Source of the DNA: Neisseria subflava
Lineage (GTDB): Bacteria; Pseudomonadota; Gammaproteobacteria; Burkholderiales; Neisseriaceae
Direction of reading: 5' to 3'
DNA length: 64,000 bases
Assembly: GCF_005221305.1 (NCBI RefSeq)
Contig: NZ_CP039887.1
Span: 1,674,001-1,738,000 of the forward strand
Under the pieces are notes generated by a model. It worked only from the letters and a program-made list of their open reading frames with translations. It was not told the DNA's origin and did no database searches. The position numbers were made by a program, and so were the translations under genes. Below are positions 7,713-16,073 of the stretch, one piece after another. Positions within the stretch are counted from its first letter, which is position 1. Every line of letters starts with the position of its first letter.

Positions 7713-9986
7713 TTAACGCTTCAACTTCGCAAACGCATCCGCCATCGCCGAATTGGTTGGGGCGCGGTCGTTGCGTTGGGGTTTGCGGTCGCGGCGTTCC
7801 TGATGTCGGGTTTCAGACGACCTGTTGCCTTTGGTTGCGCCGCCCGGTTCGTCATCCAAGCGCATGGTCAGCGCGATGCGTTTTCTGGCAGCATCGACTT
7901 CCAGCACTTTCACTTTCACCACGTCGCCGGCTTTCACGACTTCGCGCGGGTCTTGGACGAATTTATTGGACAGGGCGGAGATGTGCACCAAGCCGTCCTG
8001 ATGGACGCCGATGTCCACGAACGCGCCGAAGTTGGCGACGTTGGAAACCACGCCTTCGAGTATCATGCCGACTTGCAAGTCGCTGATTTCGTGGATGCCT
8101 TCGGCGAAGGAGGCCGTCTGAAACTCGCCGCGCGGGTCGCGGCCGGGTTTTTCCAGCTCGGACAGGATGTCCAGAATGGTCGGCAGGCCGAAGCGTTCGT
8201 CGGTGAAGTCGGACGCTTTGATTTGCTTCACGCGCTCGCGGTTGCCGATGAGTTCGGCGGCGGTAATGCCTTGTTGCGCCAGCATTTTGGCGACGACGGG
8301 GTAGGCTTCGGGGTGGACGGCGCTTGCGTCCAGCGGCTCTTTGCCGCCGTTAATCCGCAAAAAGCCCGCCGCCTGCTCGAAGGTTTTTTCGCCCAAACGC
8401 GGCACTTTCAGCAGTTTTTTGCGGCTGTCGAACGCGCCGTTTTCATCGCGGTAGGCAACGATGTTTTGGGCAAGGGTTTGATTCAAACCGGAAATCCGCG
8501 CCAAGAGCGGGGCGGAGGCGGTGTTCACGTCCACGCCGACGGCGTTCACGCAGTCTTCGACCACTGCGTCCAGCGATTTGGCGAGCTGGCTTTGGTTCAC
8601 GTCGTGCTGATACTGCCCCACGCCGATGGATTTGGGGTCGATTTTGACCAACTCGGCAAGCGGGTCTTGCAGCCTGCGGGCGATGGACACCGCGCCGCGC
8701 AGGGAAACGTCCAAGTCGGGGAACTCGCGCGCCGCCAGTTCGGACGCGGAATAAATCGACGCGCCGGCTTCGGAGACGACGATTTTGTGCAGCCCCATTT
8801 CCGGCATTCCGCGCACCAGTTCGCCCGCAATTTTGTCGGTTTCGCGGCTGGCAGTGCCGTTGCCGATGGCGATGAGCTTCACGCCGTGTTGTTTAATCAG
8901 GCGTGACAGCGTTGCCAACATATTGTTTTCTTGGTGCAAATAGACGATGACCGTATCCAGCAGCTTGCCCGTGTCGTCCACTATGGAGCATTTCACGCCG
9001 TTGCGGTAGCCGGGATCGAGCCCCAGCGTGGTCAGCCGTCCGGCGGGCGCGGCGAGCAGCAAGTCTTTGAGATTGCGGGCGAACACGGTAATCGCGTCGG
9101 TATCGGCGGCTTCTTTCAGACGGCCTAAGGCTTCGAGTTCCAGCGACAAAAAGATTTTCGCGCGCCAAGTCAGGCGCACGGTGTCACGCAGCCATTTGTG
9201 GCCGTCTGAAACCTTGAAACGGCGGGCGATGAGTTGCTCGTATTCGCTTTGCTGGGTAATCGGCGTGTCGTCGGGCTGGTATTTGAGCGCGATGTTCAAC
9301 ACGCCTTCGTTGCGGCCGCGCAAAACCGCCAGCGCGCGGTGGCTGGGCATGGCGCGCACGGGTTCGCGGTGGTCGAAATAATCGCTGAATTTTTCGCCTT
9401 CGGTTTCTTTGCCTTCAACGACTTGCGCGTGGATTTCGGCTTCGTTCCACAGCTTGTCGCGCAGCGTGCCGATGAGTTCCGCGTCTTCGGCAAACTGCTC
9501 CATCAGAATCGCGCGCGCGCCGTCCAGCGCGGCTTTGGTGTCGGGGACGTTTTCGTTCAGGTAGCCCTGCGCGGCGGCTTCCACATCTTGCGGTTGCTCG
9601 GCAAGCAACACGTCCGCCAGCGGCTGCAAACCGTGTTCGCGCGCGATTTGTGCTTTGGTGCGGCGTTTGGGCTTGTAGGGCAGATACAGGTCTTCCAGCG
9701 CGGTTTTATTGTCGGCGGCTTCGATTTGCGCCCTGAGGTCGTCTGAAAGCTTGCCTTGCTCTTCAATGCTTTTTAACACAACGGCTTTGCGCTCTTCCAA
9801 CTCACGCAGGTATTGCAGCCGCTCGGCAAGCTGGCGTAGCTGCGTATCGTCCAGCCCGCCCGTGGCTTCCTTGCGGTAGCGGGCGATAAACGGCACGGTC
9901 GCGCCGTCGTCCAAAAGAGAAACGGCGGCGGTAATTTGCGCGGCGGTGGCGGAGAGTTCTTGAGAGAGGATTTGGGTGATGTTCAT
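7713..9986 (-). CDS. tex: Tex RNA-binding transcription accessory protein
   Basis: Cytoplasmic nucleic-acid-binding protein of 757 aa, normal for Tex. Domain order is visible: N-terminal Tex helical region (ITQILSQELSATAAQI), the YqgF-like RNase H fold (LTTLGLDPGYRNGVK), helix-hairpin-helix (ARISGLNQTLAQNIVAYR) and a C-terminal S1 RNA-binding domain (VGMILEGVVSNVANFGAFVD). The tail is Arg/Asn-rich. In N. meningitidis, tex is region E of the capsule locus next to galE/rfb genes, matching its place here beside capsule-locus remains. Two AGGTCGTCTGAA-type uptake sequences lie within the gene. Confidence 0.97.
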   Translation of the reverse strand: MNITQILSQELSATAAQITAAVSLLDDGATVPFIARYRKEATGGLDDTQLRQLAERLQYLRELEERKAVVLKSIEEQGKLSDDLRAQIEAADNKTALEDLYLPYKPKRRTKAQIAREHGLQPLADVLLAEQPQDVEAAAQGYLNENVPDTKAALDGARAILMEQFAEDAELIGTLRDKLWNEAEIHAQVVEGKETEGEKFSDYFDHREPVRAMPSHRALAVLRGRNEGVLNIALKYQPDDTPITQQSEYEQLIARRFKVSDGHKWLRDTVRLTWRAKIFLSLELEALGRLKEAADTDAITVFARNLKDLLLAAPAGRLTTLGLDPGYRNGVKCSIVDDTGKLLDTVIVYLHQENNMLATLSRLIKQHGVKLIAIGNGTASRETDKIAGELVRGMPEMGLHKIVVSEAGASIYSASELAAREFPDLDVSLRGAVSIARRLQDPLAELVKIDPKSIGVGQYQHDVNQSQLAKSLDAVVEDCVNAVGVDVNTASAPLLARISGLNQTLAQNIVAYRDENGAFDSRKKLLKVPRLGEKTFEQAAGFLRINGGKEPLDASAVHPEAYPVVAKMLAQQGITAAELIGNRERVKQIKASDFTDERFGLPTILDILSELEKPGRDPRGEFQTASFAEGIHEISDLQVGMILEGVVSNVANFGAFVDIGVHQDGLVHISALSNKFVQDPREVVKAGDVVKVKVLEVDAARKRIALTMRLDDEPGGATKGNRSSETRHQERRDRKPQRNDRAPTNSAMADAFAKLKR

Positions 9987-10060
9987 GGGGGTCCTTTTGA
10001 TGGATGCAGGCTGCTTTTTGGGGTGCAGGTTGAAATGAAATTTTCAGGTAACCTGAAAGG

Positions 10061-10831
10061 TTATTTTTGAGGATTTTGTTTGTGTTCCCAAGTTTCAAGT
10101 AAATAAATTGCCAGTGCTCCTGATAAATTAACGGCTAATTGTGCATGACGGGGCTTGGGATTAACTCCTATTTTTCCCTTACCGTGCGCATCGCTCAAAC
10201 GGTTTCGTAATGCACCTAATCCTTCAATGGTAGCAGTGCAGCCACCTAGTATTTGCTTGAAAATATCTTCCGTATGTTGTGATGGTGCAAGGTTGAGATA
10301 TTCGGCTGTTTGTTTATACAGTTTTTGTAAATCCTGTCTGTCATCGTAAGTAATTTTTGCTTCATCTAAGATATATTTGCATACACTTTCTATCAGTGTT
10401 CGTGCAGATGTAATTGCTCCTTCTGGGTCATCAATCCGTCTTTCGAGAGCCTTTTTCCAAGCATTTTCTATATGTATAGCATCGAGTTTTTTAATGCTTT
10501 GATTGATTAATTCATCAGAAGGACAAGTCTTGCTATAACTAAATTCTATAAAATTCAATAATGGTTCAAATTCTTTATAAATAAAATCTCTGCGCTCTGC
10601 GTATTTCTCAAATCGCGGTGCTTTTACTTCATTCCAAAATTGATGTAAATCCCTGCATGTAAGTAAAAAAGTTGGGATGTATTTTTCAAATTCTTTGTTT
10701 GTGATAAATAATTGCCTTAGCTGCAAATATTGTGCATTAGATTCTCTTTCGTTGGCGGATGTAATTCCACCAGTAGCACGAGAAATTAATAAATTTTGTA
10801 GACTTTGCGCTTGAATTAATAAATCTTGCAT
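10061..10831 (-). CDS. Abortive infection (Abi_C-type) family protein
   Basis: About 256 aa. The C-terminal half (ERRIDDPEGAITSARTLIES, then CKYILDEA, and GLGALRNRLSDAHGKG) matches the abortive infection C-terminal domain, found in phage-defence proteins. The N-terminal half is helical (MQDLLIQAQSLQNLLISRA). An in-frame ATG at 10897 exists, but its extra residues look unrelated to the family; the 10831 start has an AGG about 11 nt upstream and fits the family N-terminus. The gene is AT-rich and sits between tex and mobile-element debris, suggesting acquisition. A defence role is inferred from the family; the mechanism is unknown. Confidence 0.8.
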   Translation of the reverse strand: MQDLLIQAQSLQNLLISRATGGITSANERESNAQYLQLRQLFITNKEFEKYIPTFLLTCRDLHQFWNEVKAPRFEKYAERRDFIYKEFEPLLNFIEFSYSKTCPSDELINQSIKKLDAIHIENAWKKALERRIDDPEGAITSARTLIESVCKYILDEAKITYDDRQDLQKLYKQTAEYLNLAPSQHTEDIFKQILGGCTATIEGLGALRNRLSDAHGKGKIGVNPKPRHAQLAVNLSGALAIYLLETWEHKQNPQK

Positions 10832-11034
10832 TTTTATACCTATTTGTTCATTTAGTCTATTCACCTCAGGCGGCTTGAATATACAGTAAAGCCTCAACGC
10901 TTTAAGCGTGGCAATATTGTCTATTCCTATCTGACGAGATATTTGTGCTAAAAGGTTTTATTTGAGTAGTATATCTCGTTTGCTCAAGGTAATAATTTTC
11001 GAGATATGGTGTAGGGAAGGTCGTCTGAAAAAGT

Positions 11035-11127
11035 GATTATAGTAAATTAAAAATAAAATAGTACAATACTCAACTTTGAAGGTCTAACCATGGCATACTC
11101 TGCGGATTTAAGAAACAAAGCTTTAAG
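11035..11127 (+). mobile_element. 5' fragment of an IS630-like element
   Basis: A TATAGTAAATTAAA-type end, like IS630/Correia-related termini in Neisseria, is followed by ATG at 11090 encoding MAYSADLRNKALS. That is a typical IS630-family transposase N-terminus. It is cut after 13 codons where an IS481 remnant begins. Confidence 0.6.
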
Positions 11128-11180
11128 TGTAGGAACACGTTGCGTTGTTTACACCACAGGTTGAGAAAAATAAGCCTGCA
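11128..11180 (-). mobile_element. 53-bp remnant of the IS481-type element, inverted
   Basis: This stretch is the reverse complement of the right end of the IS481 copy at 18977-19854 (bases about 19802-19854), with one mismatch. It begins with the TGTAGG terminal repeat and ends inside the transposase 3' end. The joint with the following acyltransferase is internal to the IS, so a deletion occurred after insertion. Confidence 0.85.
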
Positions 11181-11754
11181 TAATGTACAAGTCCAATTTT
11201 TCGGTAAAAATAATCGTGTTGTGCTACACAACAACTCAGCCTTAAAAAATACTTTTATTGAATTTAAAGGCAATAACGGAACCTTCAGCATTGGAGAAAA
11301 AGCCGGTATTTTCGGCACATTTCGTGTTGGCCATGATTGCAACATTAAAATTGGTAATGGCGTAACTAGCACCAATCCCGTTTATGTAACTTGTGCCGAA
11401 AAAACCAATATCCATATCGGCAATGATTGTATACTGGCTACCAACAACCAAATCCGTACCGATGATTCGCATGGTATCTATGATTTAGACACCGGCAAAC
11501 GACTCAACCGTTCCAAAGATATTTTTATCGGTGACCATGTGTGGCTAGCCTATGGCGCAACCGTGTTAGGTGGTGCACATATTGGTAACGGTTGTGTGTT
11601 GGGGGCATTTTCTCTAGCCAAGAAACAGTTTCCTGAAAACTGTGTACTGGCTGGCGTGCCTGCAAAAGTGGTGCGTGAAAATATTTTCTGGAAACGCCCT
11701 CTTTTGCTCAATAATCCATACGCAGAAGATGAAATTGCTTATCCGGATATATAA
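11181..11754 (+). pseudogene. Hexapeptide-repeat acyltransferase, 5' truncated (capsule O-acetyltransferase type)
   Basis: About 190 aa of a left-handed beta-helix acetyltransferase: repeated I-G-N/D units (SIGEKAGIFGTFRVGHDC, IKIGNG, IHIGNDC), then a WbbJ-like end with IFIGDHVWLAYGATVL and AGVPAKVVRENIFW. This resembles capsular sialic-acid O-acetyltransferases such as meningococcal OatWY, so it probably modified a capsular or surface sugar. The start is lost at the IS481 remnant; a TTG at 11140 inside the remnant keeps an open fused frame, so some product could still be made. It reads in the same direction as galE and rfbBAC. Confidence 0.75.
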
Positions 11755-11787
11755 GAAATCCTAGCGTTTTTTTTTACACTTTTCCTT

Positions 11788-11897
11788 TTCTGCCTGAAGA
11801 TCAATTTTAGGATTTTAGGTATTGTTAAAAATGACGAATGGCACGACAACATAGTTCTTGATAATCCGAAATCCTAAAACAATCCTTTCAGGCAGAA
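11788..11897. repeat. Two-block inverted repeat after the acyltransferase
   Basis: Arms at 11788-11815 and 11869-11897 each contain two matching blocks (TTCTGCCTGAA and TTTTAGGATTT against their complements), separated by unpaired 6-nt spacers, with a 53-nt loop. It is not a DUS pair. It could be a large terminator or a fold-back mobile-element remnant. Confidence 0.55.
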
Positions 11898-12011
11898 GAT
11901 AAAAGCCGTTTTGCATAAGAGTGTAAGCAACCCATCAATTTCCAACTGAAACAATTCATAATTTATACTTTAAAATATAGATAGGCCGTCTTGAACACTT
12001 TCAGACGGCCT

Positions 12012-13229
12012 GAGACCTTTGCAAAAAAGCCTTTCCTCCAACAGCCGAAATCCAAACACAGGTTTTCGGCTGTTTTTGTTTCAAATATCCACTGATTCTA
12101 CTCAAATACCCCCTTAATTATCCTTGTATACCTGATTAATCAGGCATCCGAGCCGCCTTTTAGGCGCTAACAGGCGCACTTAGCCTGTTAGCCGCTTTCA
12201 ACAGGTTTAAACACATCGCCTTCAGATGGCTTTGCGCACTCACTTTAATCAGCCCGAAATAGGCTGCCCGCGCATAGCGGAATTTACGGTGCAGCGTACC
12301 GAAGCTTTGTTCGACCACATAACGGGTTTTCGACAAATATCGGTTACGTTTGGTTTGCGCTTCCGTCAGCGGACGGTTGCGGCAGGCTTTGCGCATAATG
12401 CCGTCCAGCAACCGATGTTCTTTCAGATGTTGTCGGTTTTCCGCACTGTCATAGCCTTTGTCGGCATAGACGGTCGTATCTTCGGCTATACCTTCCAGCA
12501 AAGGCGACAGATGGTTGCACTCATGGGTATTGGCGGGGGTAATGTGCAGTTTCTCGATATAGCCTTCCGCATCTGTACGGGTATGTTGTTTGTAACCGAG
12601 TTTGTAGATGCCGTTTTTCTTTGTCCAACGGGCATCTTTATCTTTGCTCGGTGTGGTTTGGCCGCTGACTTGTCCTTCCTCATCCACTTCTATAGCCTGA
12701 CGCTGTTTGCTGCCGGCGGTCTCAATAATGGTGGCGTCAATGACGGCGGCGGATGCTTTCTCTACTTTTAGGCCTTTTTCGGTCAGTTGGCGGTTAATCA
12801 GTTCCAGCAGTTCGGACAGGGTGTTGTCTTGCGCCGCCGGTTGCGGTAGCGGCATAAGGTGCTGTAATCGGGGATGCTCAGTTCGTCGAAACGGCAAAAC
12901 AGGTTGAAGTCGATGCGGGTGATGAGGCTGTGTTCGAGTTCGGGATCGGAGAGGCTGTGCCATTGTCCGAGCAGGACGGCTTTGAACATGGATAGCAGTG
13001 GATAGGCGGGACGTCCGCGGTGGTCTCTAAGGTAACGGGTTCTTTGACGATTCAGGTATTGTTCGATCGGCTGCCAATCAATCACTTGATCCAACTTCAA
13101 TAGTGGGAAGCGGTCGATGTGTTTGGCAATCATGGCCTGTGCGGTTTGTTGGAAGAAGGTGCTCATGAGAAATCCCCCTAAATGTCTTGGTGGGAATTTA
13201 GGGGATTGGGGGGATTTTGCAAAGGTCTC
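12012..13229 (-). mobile_element. IS5-family (IS1106-like) insertion sequence, copy 1
   Basis: Terminal inverted repeats GAGACCTTTGCAAAA (12012-12026) and its complement (13215-13229) bound a 1218-bp element. It carries one transposase gene on the minus strand and a small ACAGCCGAAA hairpin near the left end. It ends 28 bp after the tbpA stop. No clear target duplication is visible: the flanks are GCCT and CTAT. Confidence 0.9.
12160..13166 (-). pseudogene. IS5/IS1106-type transposase with frameshift
   Basis: DDE transposase of the IS5 family. The first frame (MSTFFQQTAQAMIAKHIDRF, ending in SIPDYSTLCRYRNR) runs from 13166 to about 12838. The remainder (QDNTLSELLELINRQLTEKG, VYADKGYDSAENRQHLKEH, RYVVEQSFGTLHRKFRYARA) is in another frame. 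One missing base near 12838, where IS1106 reads RNRLAQD, explains the break; repaired length is 335 aa. The same missing base occurs in the second copy at 18.6 kb. Confidence 0.85.
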
Positions 13230-13257
13230 CTATTGCCTTGATGCACGGTTGCTTAGG

Positions 13258-15987
13258 TTAAAACTTCATCTCCAAAGTCAGGGTGTAATTTCGTCCCGGT
13301 GCGGCGTAGCGGTTATACCTACCGACATTATTGTGCCTATTGACTGCTCCTTCGGCAGTCTGCCTTACAGACTCCCAAGTGGTATACCGGTAGTTGAAGA
13401 GGTTATACACGCCTGCGCGCAGGGTCAGGTGTTTCTTGATATTGTAATATCCGGAAACATCCGTAACATGCCAAGGCCGCGTCCGCCGTGATGCTGCTTT
13501 TTTAGCATTGGCATTACCGTTCAACAGCGCCTGGCTGCCTAGCAGTTCGTCAACAGATTTTGCCTTGGAATAAGTAAACATCGTATTGATGCCCCATATT
13601 CCGTCAGGATGGTCGTAACCCAAACCCAATACATATCGTGAAGGTTGGACAGCATCAAAGAGATATGAAGTTACAAACGTCCTGTCGGCGCGTATATCGG
13701 CATCTTTGACCTTGATACGGTTATAGGCAAGCGTGGAATACAACCCGTCCGGCAACCCGCCCCATACACCGTGCCAATCGATTTTACCCAAAATATTGAT
13801 ACCGGCTATCCGTGCATTTTGAGCATTTCGGTATCCGGGGTCGCCAGAAGCCGAAGTTTGCCCGTTTTGAGTTCGGGTTTCATAACCGAATGCAATCAGG
13901 TCGCGATAGGCATTGTTGAAATAGCTGACTTCCAAATTGCCGAAGTCCCCTTTAAATACAATACCTGCCTCTCTATTAAAGGATTTTTCCGGTTTCAGAT
14001 CCAACGTTTTCAAAGACTCCCCGGCTCTCCAGCCGTACATTTCGGCAAACGACGGCAGACGGAAGCCCGTAGAAGCGCGATAAGTCAAATCCATCCAGGT
14101 GAAAGGCTTGAGGACTACGCCTGCGTTCCAAGAAAGGTTGCGGTGAGTGCCGGTAGAGACACTCTTATCTTCCGAATGCGTACTGCGGTAATCGTAACGT
14201 ATGCCTGCTCCGACATCTGCCCACCTGCCCAAACGGACATTGTCTTGAACGGCTGCATAATAACCGTTGCCGCCGATATTCCTCGGTGTGCAGTCTGTAT
14301 AGGTGTTATTGCCGAAACGGCATATCGGCGATGTATTGACCGTGGTCTTGCCGATAGACACCCAATACGGTTTGCCTTGGCTTCCATTGGGCGACTGCTC
14401 CCCTTCCGGAGTTTTCGATCCATATGCCTGAACTGCGTTTTGCAGATAATAATCGCTGTGGGACAATTGCGACTTAAAGCGATCGTACCCTAGATTGATA
14501 CTCAAATTGTGACGGATTTTGGCCGTATCAAATGCCTTTTTAAATACTGCTTGGAACAGGTTTCGGCTTTCTTCATAAATCATCCGGTCGGATTTATAGA
14601 AGGAATACGGTTTATTGCCGTCGGGACGGCAATTTTTATCCGAACCGTCGTGAGAGCAATGCGTCTGCTGCAAACGGTTGTCCAAATCTATACCTTGCCG
14701 GTCATAAGAAAGTCGGGCGTAATCGGCCCAGGTATCCTTGTCAGCATTATGGTAAACATATTCGACCCCGTACCGGTTTTTAGTATGGCGTTCATCATAA
14801 AACACGCCGGTACCGTAACCGATACCCTGCAATGTACCGCCCTCTCCCTGAACAAACAGCCTTTCGGCCTTATTATTGCCCGAATATTTGCCAAAGCCGC
14901 TCGGCGTACCGTTTCTCCGGACACTTTCATTCAGGTCGGCCTCGGTAAAATAGGCAGGAACAGTCATATCCCGTGTATCAAAGGTCTGCTGCGTACGTTC
15001 AAGAACGGCTCCGACATAATGGCGGTTGTCCAAATGCCAACCCGGTCGGAACAGCCATGATTGGCTGCCATACTCAAGCGGGTCCGCAAGGAAGCGGCTG
15101 GGGCCGGTATAATCCTGCGTGCTGACGGTTTTGCGCTCATCTTTGGCCAAAGCATCTTTTTTCGCATTGTCTTTACAGGCCGCATATCCATTGGAACATT
15201 CCTCTTCGACAATGAAATTTGCGTACGGATGGGTATCCTCGACCGGTATCAGCCGGTTGAAACTCTGCACACCTTTACCAGCATCTTTATGCGCATGGAT
15301 TTCCTGCCCCCGCCGTTTAGTATAAATAAGGAGGGCTTCCGCGCCGCCGCTGCGTCCTGCAAGCGCAAGGGACTGTGTCAGGGCATGGTCTTTTCCAGAA
15401 TAGGCAGTTTTACTCTGAATGCCCCACTGTTTTCCCTCTCCGATAATGTCGGCTGCGGTTTTGGTTTGAAATGCGACCGAACCTGCCAATGCGCCGTTTC
15501 CGTATTCTGATGAATTCGAACCCTTGCTGATTTCAACGGCCTTAACGTTTTCATACTCAATTTCATTGATTGCGCCGCTGCTGCCCGCCGTCCTCGTCCC
15601 ACCCAATGCCGCCTGCGCGGTGTAGGACTGTATTTGCGAAACGCCGTCTACCGTTAAGGAAACACGGTTTTTATCCATGCCGCGTATTGAATAGCCGGAA
15701 CTTGCGCCCCGACCCTGTTCGACCACGGCAATACCCGGATCGTAACGGGTCAGGTCTCGGATATTCAAAACCTGTTCTTTACTTAGCGTCTCGGAAGATT
15801 TGACCAGCTTGCCCAGCCCGGTTACTTCGTTATCACGGCGGGTTTTCTGTTTTTTCGCATTGACCTGCACGGTATCGAGCTGCTTTTCCCACACTTGTCC
15901 GGACGGTAAAACATCCGCATAAGCAGGCAGCGCAGTCATCAGCGACAGGCATAAAATATTTAATCGGAACAAATGTTGCTGTTTCAT
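13258..15987 (-). CDS. tbpA: Transferrin-binding protein A, TonB-dependent receptor
   Basis: Outer-membrane receptor that takes iron from host transferrin, driven by TonB. The 909-aa precursor has a signal peptide ending PAYA, a TonB-box-like DTVQVNA, a plug domain (YSIRGMDKNRVSLTVDGVSQ) and a 22-strand barrel ending TLTLEMKF with terminal Phe. Length fits TbpA, closer to the shorter isotype I form (inference). It lies downstream of tbpB with 86 bp between, containing an ATGCCGTCTGAA inverted pair. The operon sits between two directly repeated IS5-type copies with meningococcal-type uptake sequences, so it looks imported. Confidence 0.97.
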   Translation of the reverse strand: MKQQHLFRLNILCLSLMTALPAYADVLPSGQVWEKQLDTVQVNAKKQKTRRDNEVTGLGKLVKSSETLSKEQVLNIRDLTRYDPGIAVVEQGRGASSGYSIRGMDKNRVSLTVDGVSQIQSYTAQAALGGTRTAGSSGAINEIEYENVKAVEISKGSNSSEYGNGALAGSVAFQTKTAADIIGEGKQWGIQSKTAYSGKDHALTQSLALAGRSGGAEALLIYTKRRGQEIHAHKDAGKGVQSFNRLIPVEDTHPYANFIVEEECSNGYAACKDNAKKDALAKDERKTVSTQDYTGPSRFLADPLEYGSQSWLFRPGWHLDNRHYVGAVLERTQQTFDTRDMTVPAYFTEADLNESVRRNGTPSGFGKYSGNNKAERLFVQGEGGTLQGIGYGTGVFYDERHTKNRYGVEYVYHNADKDTWADYARLSYDRQGIDLDNRLQQTHCSHDGSDKNCRPDGNKPYSFYKSDRMIYEESRNLFQAVFKKAFDTAKIRHNLSINLGYDRFKSQLSHSDYYLQNAVQAYGSKTPEGEQSPNGSQGKPYWVSIGKTTVNTSPICRFGNNTYTDCTPRNIGGNGYYAAVQDNVRLGRWADVGAGIRYDYRSTHSEDKSVSTGTHRNLSWNAGVVLKPFTWMDLTYRASTGFRLPSFAEMYGWRAGESLKTLDLKPEKSFNREAGIVFKGDFGNLEVSYFNNAYRDLIAFGYETRTQNGQTSASGDPGYRNAQNARIAGINILGKIDWHGVWGGLPDGLYSTLAYNRIKVKDADIRADRTFVTSYLFDAVQPSRYVLGLGYDHPDGIWGINTMFTYSKAKSVDELLGSQALLNGNANAKKAASRRTRPWHVTDVSGYYNIKKHLTLRAGVYNLFNYRYTTWESVRQTAEGAVNRHNNVGRYNRYAAPGRNYTLTLEMKF

Positions 15988-16008
15988 ATCATTTCTCTAC
16001 TTACTGCC

Positions 16009-16043
16009 TTCAGACGGCATTTAAAGCCGATATGCCGTCTGAA
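16009..16043. repeat. Inverted pair of AT-type DUS (ATGCCGTCTGAA)
   Basis: Copies at 16009-16020 and 16032-16043 in the tbpB-tbpA gap. They are the 12-mer form used by N. meningitidis, N. gonorrhoeae and N. lactamica, unlike the AGGCCGTCTGAA form that dominates this genome. Confidence 0.9.
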
Positions 16044-16073
16044 GAACTTTCCTCTGTCAACCGGCAGCCCAGT

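Larger units (their letters stand above)
10832..11180. other. Gene-free stretch with uptake sequence and IS debris
   Basis: AT-rich interval. It holds an AGGTCGTCTGAA-type uptake sequence (11018-11029), an IS630-like 5' end and the tip of an IS481-type element. No intact gene is visible. Confidence 0.6.

Noticed and set aside
10832..10897. 22-residue upstream extension of the Abi_C-type protein
   Set aside because: The extra residues do not resemble the family N-terminus; the internal ATG fits better.
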